Source: Diphasiastrum complanatum (lineage: Eukaryota > Streptophyta > Lycopodiopsida > Lycopodiales > Lycopodiaceae). From it: DNA of 64,000 bases. Position 1 is the stretch's first letter. Every line of letters begins with the position of its first letter. Position numbers and translations under genes: made by a program. This document shows, piece by piece, positions 31,550 through 41,682 of this stretch. The stretch covers positions 25,003,391 through 25,067,390 of the forward strand of contig CM055107.1 in the NCBI GenBank assembly GCA_029204225.1, given 5' to 3'. A model generated the notes under the pieces. It made no database searches, was not told where the DNA came from, and was given only the letters and a program-made list of their open reading frames with translations.

Positions 31550-32213
31550 GTTAGAACGTCAAGGACTGAGCCTCCGACCTGTGGTGAGCCAGTCAAGTAG
31601 TCACAAAGTCATGAGCTAGCTCTGGAGCTCGAGTCATGGCCTAGTCAGGAAAGCAGGGTGATTCGGCCGCCGGGACGGCTCCCGGGACCCATGTCCGAGA
31701 GCCAGACTGATTCTGCCAGGCTTGCCAGGCTTAATCAGCAAAATAAAAACTAAGTCCTAAAAAGCGTTCCTTACCAGAAAGCACTATGTTTCAAACCGGA
31801 GGGGGTGCGCCGAATCACAGCAGAACTATAGGGGGAGTCCGGCAGACAGAAACTTGGGCAGCTCAACCAGCGCCAGGAATCCAGTCGCCAGGTCTCAGCT
31901 CCCTCTACCAGCACGAGCCAAGCACAATGCCCAGCACGTGTTGGTGGCCCCGAGACTGGTCAGTCTATGTATGAATGTAACCTCTTTCAAATCTAATAAA
32001 GTTGATCCTTGGGGATGATTACCATTTCGGTTTCGCCTCCGGGACTGGTCCAAGTGGAAGGACCCTTACTACAATCTTTTTGCGTCGCTGGCGCCTAAGG
32101 GTCCCTGTCATCGACATGGGGCTTGCCGCTATGCCAATTGGTCAGTTTGGCGACCACTATGCCTTGGGTTTCATGAGTGGCTTGTCTTTGCCTTTGGTTA
32201 CCTTTTGGGGACG
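31550..32213 (+). mobile_element. J left LTR, second part (3' end deleted)
   Basis: Starts with the duplicated GTTAG and matches 34234-34896 of the right LTR. At 32213 the match stops in GGGGACGG, and gag sequence begins instead of the last ~190 bp of LTR, the primer site and the gag start. Small ORFs at 31786 and 34470 are the same LTR stretch and not genes. Confidence 0.8.
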
Positions 32214-33787
32214 GTACAAATTGGTACCGGATGGCAGGAATGCATTTTCAAACATGGGACGCATTCAAAGCCGCGTTACGAGAGGAGTTCATACCGAAGG
32301 ATTCACACATGAGATTGAGGACAGAATTATCGGGGCTCAAACAGAAAGGGTCATTGCAAGAGTACCTCAATAAATTCAGACAGAGTGTATGGGTTATTGA
32401 AGATATGTCCGAGGCAGACAAAACTCATTACCTATTGTCTGGAATGCAATCTTGGACCCGGCGTGCGATAGACAGCTACATGCCCCATGATTTCAATTCA
32501 ACTATTCGAGCGGCTGAAATGGTTTGTGATTATGAGAGCACATTGGCACCAGCTGCTCCCGCAACCTCAACAAGAGTATTTAGTGAATCCAGACTGAGTC
32601 CGAGCTTCTTTTCAAGGGGGGACTCAGCTCCAAATGGCAACCAAGCCTCGAGTAGCGTGAACAAATTCCCAACAAAAACAGGGTTTGGCAACCAAGGCAA
32701 CAATGGAGGGAACATGTTCCAGAGAAGAAACAATGTTGGACCTTCAGCTAGTCACAGCAACAGCTCACCAACAGTGGGCAGTTCCATGCGTTGCTTCAAC
32801 TGTCATCAACAAGGTCACTCTTGGAGGTCATGCCCCAAACCATTGAATAAGCAAATCATGGCTACCATTGAAGGATTTGATAGGATGGAGAGAGAGGCAT
32901 TTGATCAAGAAGATGGTGAACAAGATGATGAAGAGGACCCAGAAACTGATTTGACGGAGTCTGACCTGAATGCCTTACAACAGATAGGGGCACTTGCGGC
33001 GTATCGTGAACATCTTATGGCGACTCCTGCGAGAGGATCCAAGTTATTGTACCTGAAAGGCTGTATTCAAGGCAGGATCATTTACTTCATGGTAGACCTG
33101 GGGGCGTCACATAACTACTTGTCAGAAAAACTGACAGGAGAATTGGACATCCAATGTGAAGAAAATGTGACTCCTATTTGTGTGGAGACCGCGAAAGGTA
33201 CAATGACCACTTGTAGATTGGCAACCAACTTACCAATCTCTCTGGGAGCCTGGAAGAATCAACTAACGTTCACAATCTTGAAGATGGATGCCTTCGACGC
33301 TATTTTGGGATTAAGCTGGTTTAACGAACATGTGGTGGCCTTCTTGGCAAAAGGGGTTAACATTGTGTTGTTATATAATGGCAGGAGACCTTGTGTCGTC
33401 AGAGCTGTGCCAGGGGACCAACTAGAAAAGAATGACACAAATGAACCTGAGCCAACCATTCCTCCCAATCTCATTCACCTATTTAACGAAGGACAGCCAA
33501 CAATGACAGACCAGCTGACATGGGAACAAATGGAGCCAACATTGCCTATAGTCTCTACATCAAAGGTGAATTCAAGTGCCGATGCAGAGCTCAAGGAGCT
33601 CACCTTGTGTGACCAAGCGAAAGCTCACTTCTTTAACGAAGGACATCCAACAGTGACAAACCAGCTGACGCGAGGTCAAATGGAGCCAACATTGCCTGCA
33701 ATTTCTACATCAAAGGTGAATCTAAGTGCCGATGCAGAGCTCAAGGAGCTCAACCTGGACGACCAAACGAAATATCTAGAGTCCTAG
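32177..33787 (+). CDS. J gag-protease (Ty3/gypsy-like), N-terminally truncated
   Basis: A 536-codon frame whose first ~12 codons are LTR-derived. True gag homology starts near 32214 (NWYRMAGM, TWDAFKAALREEFIP), matching the retrotransposon gag domain. The CCHC knuckle CFNCHQQGHSWRSC is at about 206-219. A retroviral-type aspartic protease follows, with active site M-V-D-L-G-A-S-H near 306 in place of D-S-G-A, plus ILGLSWF (the protease ILGxxW motif). The C-terminus carries an exact 50-codon tandem duplication (33482 and 33632). The frame ends at a stop before any RT. The Ser-to-Leu change could be one C-to-T transition. Confidence 0.8.
   Translation: MACLCLWLPFGDGTNWYRMAGMHFQTWDAFKAALREEFIPKDSHMRLRTELSGLKQKGSLQEYLNKFRQSVWVIEDMSEADKTHYLLSGMQSWTRRAIDSYMPHDFNSTIRAAEMVCDYESTLAPAAPATSTRVFSESRLSPSFFSRGDSAPNGNQASSSVNKFPTKTGFGNQGNNGGNMFQRRNNVGPSASHSNSSPTVGSSMRCFNCHQQGHSWRSCPKPLNKQIMATIEGFDRMEREAFDQEDGEQDDEEDPETDLTESDLNALQQIGALAAYREHLMATPARGSKLLYLKGCIQGRIIYFMVDLGASHNYLSEKLTGELDIQCEENVTPICVETAKGTMTTCRLATNLPISLGAWKNQLTFTILKMDAFDAILGLSWFNEHVVAFLAKGVNIVLLYNGRRPCVVRAVPGDQLEKNDTNEPEPTIPPNLIHLFNEGQPTMTDQLTWEQMEPTLPIVSTSKVNSSADAELKELTLCDQAKAHFFNEGHPTVTNQLTRGQMEPTLPAISTSKVNLSADAELKELNLDDQTKYLES
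33482..33781 (+). repeat. 150-bp in-frame tandem duplication in J gag-protease
   Basis: The block starting TTTAACGAAGGACA at 33482 recurs at 33632, giving two 50-residue units (NEG-P--T-QLT--QMEPTLP--STSKVN-SADAELKEL). The length is a multiple of three and the frame is kept in both. Confidence 0.85.
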
Positions 33788-34154
33788 GGGACTCATCCAG
33801 AGGTGCGACGAAAACGACATATATGAGGCTTAAGGGAGCCTTAAGTACCTTTTTCTTTCATGTTAATAAAGTAAGTCGCATTTCTCATTGAGGAGTGAGC
33901 TTCAGTTTAATGTCTAAGTGCAGCAGCTTCACACAGGTTTTACGTAAGTGAACTAGATCCACACTTTTCCTGTGCTGGGTGTAAAACACAATATCATTAC
34001 TCCGCTTTACAATTGGTTTCCTTTGGCCGGTGAATCAAGCCCGTGCCCTTGTATATGTGACTAAAGTCTGGCCGGTGAATTAAGCCCATGCCATGAGTCT
34101 TAGGTTCTAGTTTGGCCCTGATGAGGACATCAGCTTTCTCAAACGAGGGGAGGA
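33788..34154 (+). other. J 3' untranslated region with polypurine tract
   Basis: No ORF. It contains two copies of TGGCCGGTGAAT-AAGCCC (about 34025 and 34069) and ends in a polypurine tract (GAGGGGAGGA, 34145-34154) before the right LTR. Confidence 0.6.
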
Positions 34155-35073
34155 TGTATTAAAGCTGACTCGGGTGCACCCAGCGTGCCCTGTAAGACTC
34201 AAAGGGGTGACACCCTCTAAGGTCCCAGAGCAAGTTAGAATGTCAAGGACTGAGCCTCCGACCTGTGGTGAGCCAGTCAAGTAGTCACAAAGTCATGAGC
34301 TAGCTCTGGAGCTTGAGTCATGGCCTAGTCAGGAAAGCAGGGTGATTCGGCCGCCGGGACGGCTCCCGGGACCCATGTCCGGGAGCCAGACTGATTCTGT
34401 CAGGCTTGCCAGGCTTAATCAGCAAAATAAAAACCAAGTCCTAAAAAGCGTGCTTTACCAGAAAGCACTATGTTTCAAACCAGAGGGGGTGCGCCGAATC
34501 ACAGCAGAACTATAGGGGGAGTCCGGCAGACAGAAACTTGGGCAGCTCAACCAGCGCCAGGAATCCAGTCGCCAGGTCTCAGCTCCCTCTACCAGCACGA
34601 GCCAGGCACAATGCCCAGCACGTGTTGGTGGCCCCGAGACCGGTCAGTCTATGTATGAATGTAACCTCTTCCAAATCTAATAAAGTTGATCCTTGGGGAT
34701 GATTACCATTTCGGTTTCGCCTTCGGGACTGGTCCAAGTGGAAGGACCTTACTACAACCTTTTTGCGTCGCTGGCACCTAAGGGTCCCTGTCATCGACAT
34801 GGGGCTTGCCGCTATGCCAATTGGTCAGTTTGGCGACCACTATGACTTGGGTTTCATGTGTGGCTTGTCTTTGCCTTTGGTTACCTTTTGGGGACGGATT
34901 CTGAGTTGGCTTTCGGGTTGGTTGGGATTCCAGTTTTCTTAAGTCTGAATGGTTAAGCTTGTTACGTTTCTGAGTTGGCTTTTACGTAAGTGCATGATGG
35001 ATGAATGTTAGACTTAAGCGCGTGTTGGGGAAACCGCTCAAGTCCCAGCGCCCTTTGAGGCGCCGGCGCAACA
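34155..35073 (+). mobile_element. J right LTR
   Basis: 919 bp from TGTATTAAAGC to GGCGCAACA, followed by TSD GTATC. It is GC-richer than the copia LTRs around it. A few substitutions separate it from the left LTR, so J is older than D, as the nesting requires. Confidence 0.85.
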
Positions 35074-35078
35074 GTATC

Positions 35079-35442
35079 ACTCTCATCATGTGAAGTTGAG
35101 TACAAGGCACTCACTACAACAACAAAGGAAGTGCTTTGGACCAAGAGGTTACTAGTGGAGCTAAAGATAATCATGGAAGAGGATCTACCTATGATCATGT
35201 GCGACAATATTTCAGCCCAAGCCCTTGCCAACAACCTGATATTCCATGCAAGGAGCAAGAATATCGAAGTTGCACATCACTTTGTGAGAGAGAAGCTCAT
35301 TGGAGGGGAAATCTACTTGGAGCACATCGATACATCATCTTGTATTGCTGATATGCTCACCAAACCTTTGAGCAAAAGTTCCTTCATCAAGCATAGAGCC
35401 AATCTTGGAGTAATACCAAGATCCATGTTCAAGTCAATATAG
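35079..35442 (+). pseudogene. I RNase H C-terminus
   Basis: Resumes the RNase H cut by J: LSSCEVEYKALTTTTKEVLW, CDNISAQALANN, FHARSKNIEVAHHFVREK and IADMLTKPL, ending at a stop 14 bases before the 3' LTR. The catalytic Glu and second Asp positions are kept. It is open throughout and would be functional if joined to an intact upstream part. Confidence 0.85.
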
Positions 35443-35456
35443 ATTGTTTTTAGGAG

Positions 35457-36105
35457 TGTTGAAATGGAAAAATAATCCATCTTGACTTTAGGCTTGCTAC
35501 AAAAATTGTACCATGCAAGTATGTTGTTCATAAATGCAAAATGCCAAGTTTGGCCTAGAAAGAACTCGAGCTACATGGATACGTCATATCTAAAATGATG
35601 AGTACAACTTGCATATAGTCTGTAGACATAGAATTAGCAAAATTATGCTTGTAGAAACTCGTGGCAATTCACATGCATTAACTATAAGTGATCCATAGTG
35701 ACATGCAAGGCATGCACAAAGTGTAATGGACACATGAATGATGATTTGTACATTTCTAGTTAGAACTAGCACACTTGGAAAAAGTTGGTAGAGTTTCATG
35801 CATGAGAAGCGAAAAATGTCACATAGACTTTAGTTTTCACTTTAGATGTCATTAAATGATGGATGGATGTGGTTCTACCTCAAGCTGCCTCAAACTCCAT
35901 AAATATGTGTAGCTCTCCTCATATTTTGTGATGAAGAACCAAAGCTTTGTAGCTATCTCATGCCATTTTGGATCCACACATTTTTTGCTTGTTATCTCTC
36001 TATCTTTCTCTCTCTAACTCGTGTTGAGGCTAATGCTAATACACTGATATCTTGTACTTTTGCTCATTATTGATTCATTGTTATCATATTCTGATGCTTA
36101 GCATG
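35457..36105 (+). mobile_element. 3' LTR of I, truncated
   Basis: Matches 20720 onward, with substitutions and a 90-base stretch near 35595-35690 not seen at the same place in the 5' LTR. It ends at CTTAGCATG, about 150 bp short. K-side sequence then begins, so the end was lost in a deletion or rearrangement. Confidence 0.75.
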
Positions 36106-36723
36106 TACTTGAAAAATCTATGACAAGAGCACAATGGCATACATCTGATGAAAAAATCTAACTTCTCACTATGAGAATTGAATGTCAGAAATAGTTCTAA
36201 GTGCTCAGTATGGGAAAAACAACCTGCTCTTGGATAAAGAGAGAAAATCAATGATGGAAAACTCGGGTAGAGAGAGAATGAGTCCAAACACCAAAATCTC
36301 ATTATTCACAATATGGCAAAACATGCCAAGCTTTCCCTATATGAGGGAGACTCGAATTCCTACAGTGGAGTTGCATGGAAAGTCCACTTAACTGAACTAA
36401 TTCACCTACCAGAGATCCACATGTGTAACTGCATGCATGGATGTTGCATGTACTGCATGTCAACTCATAAAACTGTCTAAACATGTGTAGATCACATAAA
36501 CCACTTTGCATGCTGCATGCACTGATTGCATGTGGCTTGCATGCATATAGTATGGCATTGCATGCTATCTAAACTTCTGCATGTCATCAAAATTGAATCT
36601 ACCTAACTCAAATCCGACCTATACTAGAAGGTTATGTGCTCAGTTCACATACCTTTTATGTACAACATGAAATATAGTGGAAATAACCATGGATAGGAAG
36701 ATAATATTTTAATAATCTTCACA
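36106..36723 (-). mobile_element. 3' LTR of K (partial)
   Basis: On the minus strand an LTR starts TGTGAAGATT at 36723, directly after a polypurine tract (AAGGAGGTT, 36724-36732), and runs toward lower coordinates. Its other end cannot be set, because no second copy is present and the junction with the I LTR is at 36105. It contains GCATG-rich stretches (36430-36570). Confidence 0.5.
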
Positions 36724-36737
36724 AACCTCCTTAAAAT

Positions 36738-37154
36738 TTATGTTCCTATCAACATGTCTGACTTCAAAATTAGGCCAAAGTTAGACCTCATCTTGATAAA
36801 GACATTCTTGAGTAGTGGCTTGGTGAGAAGATCTACAACACAATTTGTAGAATCAACATGCTCCAGTGAGATCGCTCTCCCAATGACTTTTTCTCTTACA
36901 AAATGATGAGCTACTTCAATGTGTTTGCTCCTTGCATGAAAAACTGGATTATTTGTAAGAGCTTGAGCAGAAATGTTGTCATTCTTGATAATTGGAAGAT
37001 CTTCATCTGCATAACACTTTAGCTCCAAAAGTAGCCTTTTGTTCCATAAAACCTCCTTTGTTGTGGTTGTAAGAGATTTGTACTCAGCTTCACAGGATGA
37101 TAAGAAAATAGTTGTCTGCTTCTTTGATAGCCAAGAAACACCAAGCTGAAACAT
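36738..37154 (-). pseudogene. K RNase H
   Basis: Open frame with WLSKKQTTIFLSSCEAEYKSL, NDNISAQALTNN, FHARSKHIEVAHHFVREK and VVDLLTKPL. The catalytic Glu is present, while the usual Cys-Asp-Asn reads Asn-Asp-Asn. It follows protease directly, so integrase and RT have been deleted between them at about 37154-37180. Confidence 0.75.
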
Positions 37155-37179
37155 ACTCCAATTGTGAAAACATGCAAGA

Positions 37180-37533
37180 GATATAAGTATTCAGATTGTT
37201 ACCTGAGATTATACACTTGTCAAGTTGAAACTTGACATCCAATCCACTATCAAACAACTGTCCTACACTAATGAGATTCTTAGTCAGTCTAGGTACATAC
37301 ATTACATCATGTAAACAGAAAGATTTTGATGATGATGCATGCAGTGGAATACTACCTATCCCTTCAATTCTACACTTTATATCATTAGCAGTATAGATTG
37401 ATCTTTTTGCACCAAGATATGGCATGAGATTAGTGAAAGAGTTTCTAGAACTAGACATATGGGAACTAGCCCCATTACCTATCCACAAGACTTCTTCATT
37501 CTTAAAAGGAAAAGATGAAAAAGTAGACATCAT
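37180..37533 (-). pseudogene. K protease
   Basis: Open frame starting MMSTFSSFPFKNEEVLW. The active site reads I-G-N-G-A-S-S-H, so both the catalytic Asp and the Ser of D-S-G are changed. The rest (SIYTANDIKCRIEGIGSIP, LTKNLISVGQL) is well preserved. The upstream gag knuckle is deleted. Its ATG overlaps the stop of the gag piece (TAATG). Confidence 0.7.
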
Positions 37534-37787
37534 TAAGAAAAATTCTTGATTTCATATATTGTTTTTAGAGTATCCCAAGCTTCTTTGGCAGTGATGCATG
37601 TACTGATCTCTCTTAACACTTCATTGGTTACATTCATTTTAATGAAATGAAGGGCAATTCTGGTTCTTTTGTGAAATGCTGTAGCTTCATTAGGTGTAGC
37701 AGGTTCTTCTTCAGCTCCACGCACAATATCCATTACATCTTGTAGAATCAATAATAATTCCATTCTGATCTTCCACATTGCATAATT
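37533..37787 (-). pseudogene. K gag N-terminal piece
   Basis: Begins mid-motif at NYAMWKIRMELL and runs through HFIKMNVTNEVLREI and KEAWDTLKTIYEIKN to a stop. The first ~20 codons, leader and 5' LTR are missing. At 37788 the sequence changes to plus-strand B RNase H. In this copy the EAWD site is not interrupted. Confidence 0.75.
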
Positions 37788-37906
37788 GGTTATTTTGTGA
37801 TAATCAAAGTGCCATTGTCTTATCAGCCAACCCTAGATTTCATTCTAGGAGTAAGCACATTGAACTGAAGTATCACTATGTCAGAAACAAAGTTCTCGAT
37901 GAAGAG
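37788..37906 (+). pseudogene. B RNase H, first piece
   Basis: Plus-strand translation gives LFCDNQSAIVLSANPRFHSRSKHIELKYHYVRNKVLDE, the copia RNase H C-terminal region, matching the minus-strand B copy near 62060-62170. It is cut at AAGAG by L and continues at 39227. Confidence 0.8.
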
Positions 37907-39221
37907 TGTGATGCCACCTTATTGTTAAAATTTGAATATCAACATAAATATGGCATGATATACTCGAAAATGAAGATATGCGCTGGTTAAATATAAATCA
38001 TGAAGAGGCCTAAAGTCATTTTTCGGGAATATATCTCCTAAGTACTTGCCTTGTAATTAAGAACAAGACCTTTAATAAGAAAGACATTACCTTGGATAAC
38101 CTTTACTAGGTCGTTCACACGAAACGACTAGATACGAAAAGACATGTTAAAACTAGAGTAACTTTAACTCGTAGTTAAGTATACCTTTCATGGTACAATT
38201 AAACGTATTTTCAGTCTAATTGTTAACTAGACTCTTTCGCGAGAGCGACGCACCTGTTGTTTTAGAGGTGTGTTTGTTCGTCCCATAGAACATATATTGA
38301 TCTCACACTTCAGTCTCGAGCATCAAGAGAGGAGAGTTTATGCATATGTAAGAGATTGAAGAAGTGAATAGAGTTCTGTGAGTTATTCTCTCTTATCTCT
38401 GTTCTCCGCACTGCTGAGTGTGAGTGATCTTGAGCCCGCTAACATTCTCTAACGCATTACATGAATTACTCTCTGATCAGACAGACTCTCTAGTGCATTA
38501 CAGTCGTTTGCTGTGTATCCGTAAAGCATGCTCTAAAGAACTGTCTAAAATCTATCTTATTCGTCTGTCGCAAATACTTTCTTTTTGGCACTCGAATAAC
38601 GACTCTCTTTGGTACAATCTAGCATGATCATTGAATAAATCTGTATGTATACATATGAGATGACAGTCCCTGTCTGAAGAATTGAGTCTTTGATCCGTTT
38701 TCATGATTGTCATTGATAAGTTTCTAACGTGCTCTAAAACCATTCGTGTTCTTTAGCCATTAATTTGGACTTTAGTTGTTGAGGACTTCTGTCTAGAAAC
38801 GAATAGTTTGCAAATGCGATTAACTAATTGTCTATACAGTCGCGAATACATCGAACATTTTTCGACTCTCTATTGACACCTTAATCAGCTAGAGTGTAGT
38901 ATTGTTGTACTACCTGACACCAAAAAGACACACTGCCAGTCATAGCAAAAGGAGTACATATATCCTGCCCATAACATCTCATCTATCGAATGTGTTTCAT
39001 TTGATTCGATAGAGGCCAGATTGTTGTTTAGAAAATTATCAACACCACACACCCAAATATAAGTAATACTTGTTACTTTTTAATGTCTATCGACAACCAA
39101 AATAACACTCGACACCACTTGTCATAATTGTACCAAAAACATAACTTTCTAACAATGTCCTCTGTGGGAGCAACACTATTTGCTACAAAATCTATACTAA
39201 CCTTGTTGGTATAGTATGACA
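37907..39221 (+). mobile_element. L: 1315-bp insertion, probable solo LTR
   Basis: Begins TGTGATGCC, ends TATGACA, and is flanked by AAGAG on both sides (37902-37906 and 39222-39226) inside B RNase H. The terminal TG/CA and 5-bp duplication are LTR hallmarks. No internal domain, primer site or second terminal repeat is seen, so it is best read as a solo LTR left by recombination. The strand is arbitrary. ORFs inside are short and unconvincing. Confidence 0.7.
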
Positions 39222-39226
39222 AAGAG

Positions 39227-39355
39227 GGTAGATTGCAGTATTGTCGAACGTAAGATATGATAGCGGATATTTTTACTAGAGCATTGAGCATGGATGCACA
39301 CAGCAAGTTTTGTGCAGAACTAAGTTTAAAGGTCAAGGCATTCATGAATTCAAAT
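39227..39355 (+). pseudogene. B RNase H, last piece
   Basis: Continues after L with the region ADIFTRALSMDAHSKFCAELSLKVKAF and a stop, then the polypurine tract TTAAGGGGGAG (39355-39365). It matches the minus-strand B copy at 61920-62030. Confidence 0.75.
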
Positions 39356-39365
39356 TAAGGGGGAG

Positions 39366-39696
39366 TGTTGGATTATTCTCCTTCCTACTAATCGACTAAT
39401 TGGTTTTTTAATCTTCATCTAACTGTTTATCAAGTTCAGCGGATTCTCTCATGTTCTACACAGTCTGCAAAAATACACGGAGTTTGACAACAGTGTCAAA
39501 AATTTTATCTCACTACAAAATCCGACACTGTCGTCTTTTTTCTATAGTCAGTTTTCTCTCAAAGCGAAACTGTCAAAAATTGCAAGTAAAAGTATAGTGT
39601 CGTATTTTTCGCATTTTTTGCCTATCAGGAATTCCGTATAAAAATGCAATCTCACATTTTTCACATTTTTCAAAGTGCCTCAAATGTTAAGGAAAT
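39366..39696 (+). mobile_element. B LTR, plus copy, first part
   Basis: Starts TGTTGGATTATTCTCC, the reverse complement of the minus-strand LTR start at 61906. It contains repeated tracts around 'cgacactgtc' and 'gcattttttgcc'. It is interrupted at GAAAT by element C. Confidence 0.85.
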
Positions 39697-40253
39697 TGTG
39701 AGAGATTTCAACTAGTTTAGTCTAGTTTAGTCATATTCTGGTAAATTGTCAATATGAGACCAAAACTCATTTTAGATTTAGAGATAAACTTTTTGAAGTT
39801 ATATTGGTTTATACATTCAATAAACACTTTTTGAAAGTGTGAGAAAGCTGGTAGTTGAGTTTGAGAGAGATTCAAATTTGAACTTTGGGTATATTGAATC
39901 TAGACCCAAAAAGAGTAGGGTTTACACTCTCATTTCATCATTATACATGGTTCTCTTTAGGTTCTACTACTCATTGGTGCACTCTCATGATGTTATCTTG
40001 CAATCTTATGTGTAGAATGATCATTTATTGCTATTTTCGGTTTCACATGTGTGAAATACAGTAGGGTACTATAATTGTATGGACATTAACCATATTTTAT
40101 GTTTTAGTTCATGTTTGATCAGTATCTCTTAGAGTTTGCATCTCATTTTGTATGTAGATGCTGATTTTTCTACATTGGCAGGAATGTTTGTTCCATTTGT
40201 AACCAAAGATCAAGGACATGGATTGGATCTTGAATGATCTGAAATCCTTCACA
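39697..40253 (+). mobile_element. 5' LTR of C
   Basis: TGTGAGAGATTTC to CCTTCACA, 557 bp. It has the palindrome TTTCACATGTGTGAAA at 40041-40056, one transition from the CACGTG form. Confidence 0.85.
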
Positions 40254-40265
40254 TGGTATCAGACC
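40254..40265 (+). other. primer binding site of C
   Basis: TGGTATCAGACC, 11 of 12 bases matching the initiator tRNA-Met site, immediately after the LTR. The leader to 40845 is related to that of D. Confidence 0.85.
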
Positions 40266-40845
40266 TATTGTGTTTCAGTTTATGGAAGGATCAGCCACAT
40301 TTATCAAGGATTTGGAGGATCTACCAATGCTAGATTGATTTCTACTCAAAAATCAGCATTTTTGCATATGTAGAATTGATCTTTTGTAGGTCAAAACTCA
40401 ATATAGGGTTATATACTTGATCAATTATGATTTCACACTTGGGTTACTGGAATTAGATGATTTTTGGTGCATTAGGAAGGTCTAATTGGAGGCTACAAGA
40501 TGATATATCAAGTTTTTAGAAATTGCATGTAGAATTTGAGATATTCAATTTTTTATGATTTTGTCAAAACCCTAATTTTGATTGGATCTCTAGTTTGTGA
40601 GGTTAATGAAATTCATTTGAGTGTGTTTCAATCTTAGTAAGTGGCAAGAATCATTAAATTGAGGACAGATCATAGGTTGATCAAGATTTCACTATTCTAT
40701 GTGTTAATTTTCTAGTTAGAAGTGCTATAAGAGATTTGAGAGGTTCCATATCTTTGTGATTTCTTCTTGAGTTCATTTGTTGACATTCAAGAGAGTGCTT
40801 TGTGCATTGAAATAGGTTGAAAGAAGAATATCAGGTCATTGCAAC

Positions 40846-41682
40846 ATGACTACAAGTGGTGGATTCATGTTGAAACGCAGTGATAGGCTTACCTCAATCA
40901 ACTATTCTACTTGGAAGGTGAGGATGGAGTCCTTATTGGAGATGAATGAGTTGATGGAGATTGTTGCAGGTGTGGAGGAGAGGCCTAAAGCACCTCAAGA
41001 TCAAGTGAGGTATGACAAGAGAGCAAAGAAAGCTCTACACATGATTAAGATGAATGTTACCAATGAGCTTCTCAAGGAAGTTGGTAAGTGCACATCATCT
41101 TTGGAGGCTTGGGAAGATTTGAAGACACTTTATGAATCCAAGTCTACATCAAGAGTGCTTACTCTTAGGAGGAAAATCTTTCAAAGTTTTCAAAAGAAGG
41201 ATGAAAGTACTCATGCTTTTGTTTTGAGGGTTAAAGCATTCAATGATGAGTTAGCATGTATTGATGAAAGCATTAAGGAGGTAGAACTTGTTCAAGCTAT
41301 ACTTAATGGCTTGTTAGATGATCATGCTAATCTTGTTCAAAGTTTTGCTATTCAAAAGACTTTTCCAAGTATTGTGGATTTGCAAGAGATATTGGTGAAT
41401 GAGGATTATAGACTTCAATCAAGAGGAGGTGGATCTATATCAACATCTCAATATGAAGAGGAGGCTATGTTCATCAAAGGCAAGTTCAAGGGAAAAGGCA
41501 AAGGCAAGTGGTCTAAAAGACAAGATCAAGGTGAGACTTTCTCTTTTGGCAAAAAGAAAGATAAGTCAAAGTTGAAATGCCTTTATTGTGGAATCAAAGG
41601 GCATTTTGCAAATGAATGTTTGAGGAAGCAAAGAGATGAAGGAGCAAGCAAATCAGCTTTACTACTAATGATGAGGATCTAG
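40846..41682 (+). CDS. C gag
   Basis: A complete 278-codon gag: SINYSTWKVRMESLLEM, IKMNVTNELLKEVGKC and EAWEDLKTLYESKSTS, then a Lys/Gly-rich basic stretch and the knuckle CLYCGIKGHFANEC (about 246-259). About 80% like D gag by eye. It ends at a stop 20 codons after the knuckle, where D continues in frame to protease, so it may be expressed as a free capsid protein. The frame is fully open, which is notable in an otherwise reduced element. Confidence 0.85.
   Translation: MTTSGGFMLKRSDRLTSINYSTWKVRMESLLEMNELMEIVAGVEERPKAPQDQVRYDKRAKKALHMIKMNVTNELLKEVGKCTSSLEAWEDLKTLYESKSTSRVLTLRRKIFQSFQKKDESTHAFVLRVKAFNDELACIDESIKEVELVQAILNGLLDDHANLVQSFAIQKTFPSIVDLQEILVNEDYRLQSRGGGSISTSQYEEEAMFIKGKFKGKGKGKWSKRQDQGETFSFGKKKDKSKLKCLYCGIKGHFANECLRKQRDEGASKSALLLMMRI

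Larger units (their letters stand above)
25605..35073 (+). mobile_element. J: gypsy-like gag-protease element lacking RT
   Basis: Begins TGTTGTAAAGC and ends GGCGCAACA, flanked by GTATC on both sides (25600-25604 and 35074-35078), inside the RNase H of I. Without D it is about 3.6 kb. It has a 919-bp right LTR (34155-35073), and its left LTR is split by D and lacks the last ~190 bp plus the primer site. The only coding region is gag-protease. No RT, RNase H or integrase is present, so it depended on another element to move. Confidence 0.85.
20720..36105 (+). mobile_element. copia element I, host of the nested stack
   Basis: The 5' LTR (20720-21417), primer site, leader, gag start (22189-22458), RT and RNase H N-terminus (24266-25604), RNase H C-terminus (35079-35442) and truncated 3' LTR (35457-36105) all lie on the plus strand. 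It is interrupted by H/A2 sequence in gag-integrase and by J, with D inside, in RNase H. The 3' LTR breaks off about 150 bp early, where K-derived sequence begins, so its own TSD cannot be checked. Confidence 0.75.

Noticed and set aside
31786-31974. Small ORF repeated at 34470-34658
   Set aside because: Both are the same part of the J LTR, conserved as an LTR and not as a gene.
37907-39221. L as a DNA transposon
   Set aside because: The ends lack terminal inverted repeats beyond TG/CA, and the 5-bp duplication with TG...CA fits an LTR better.
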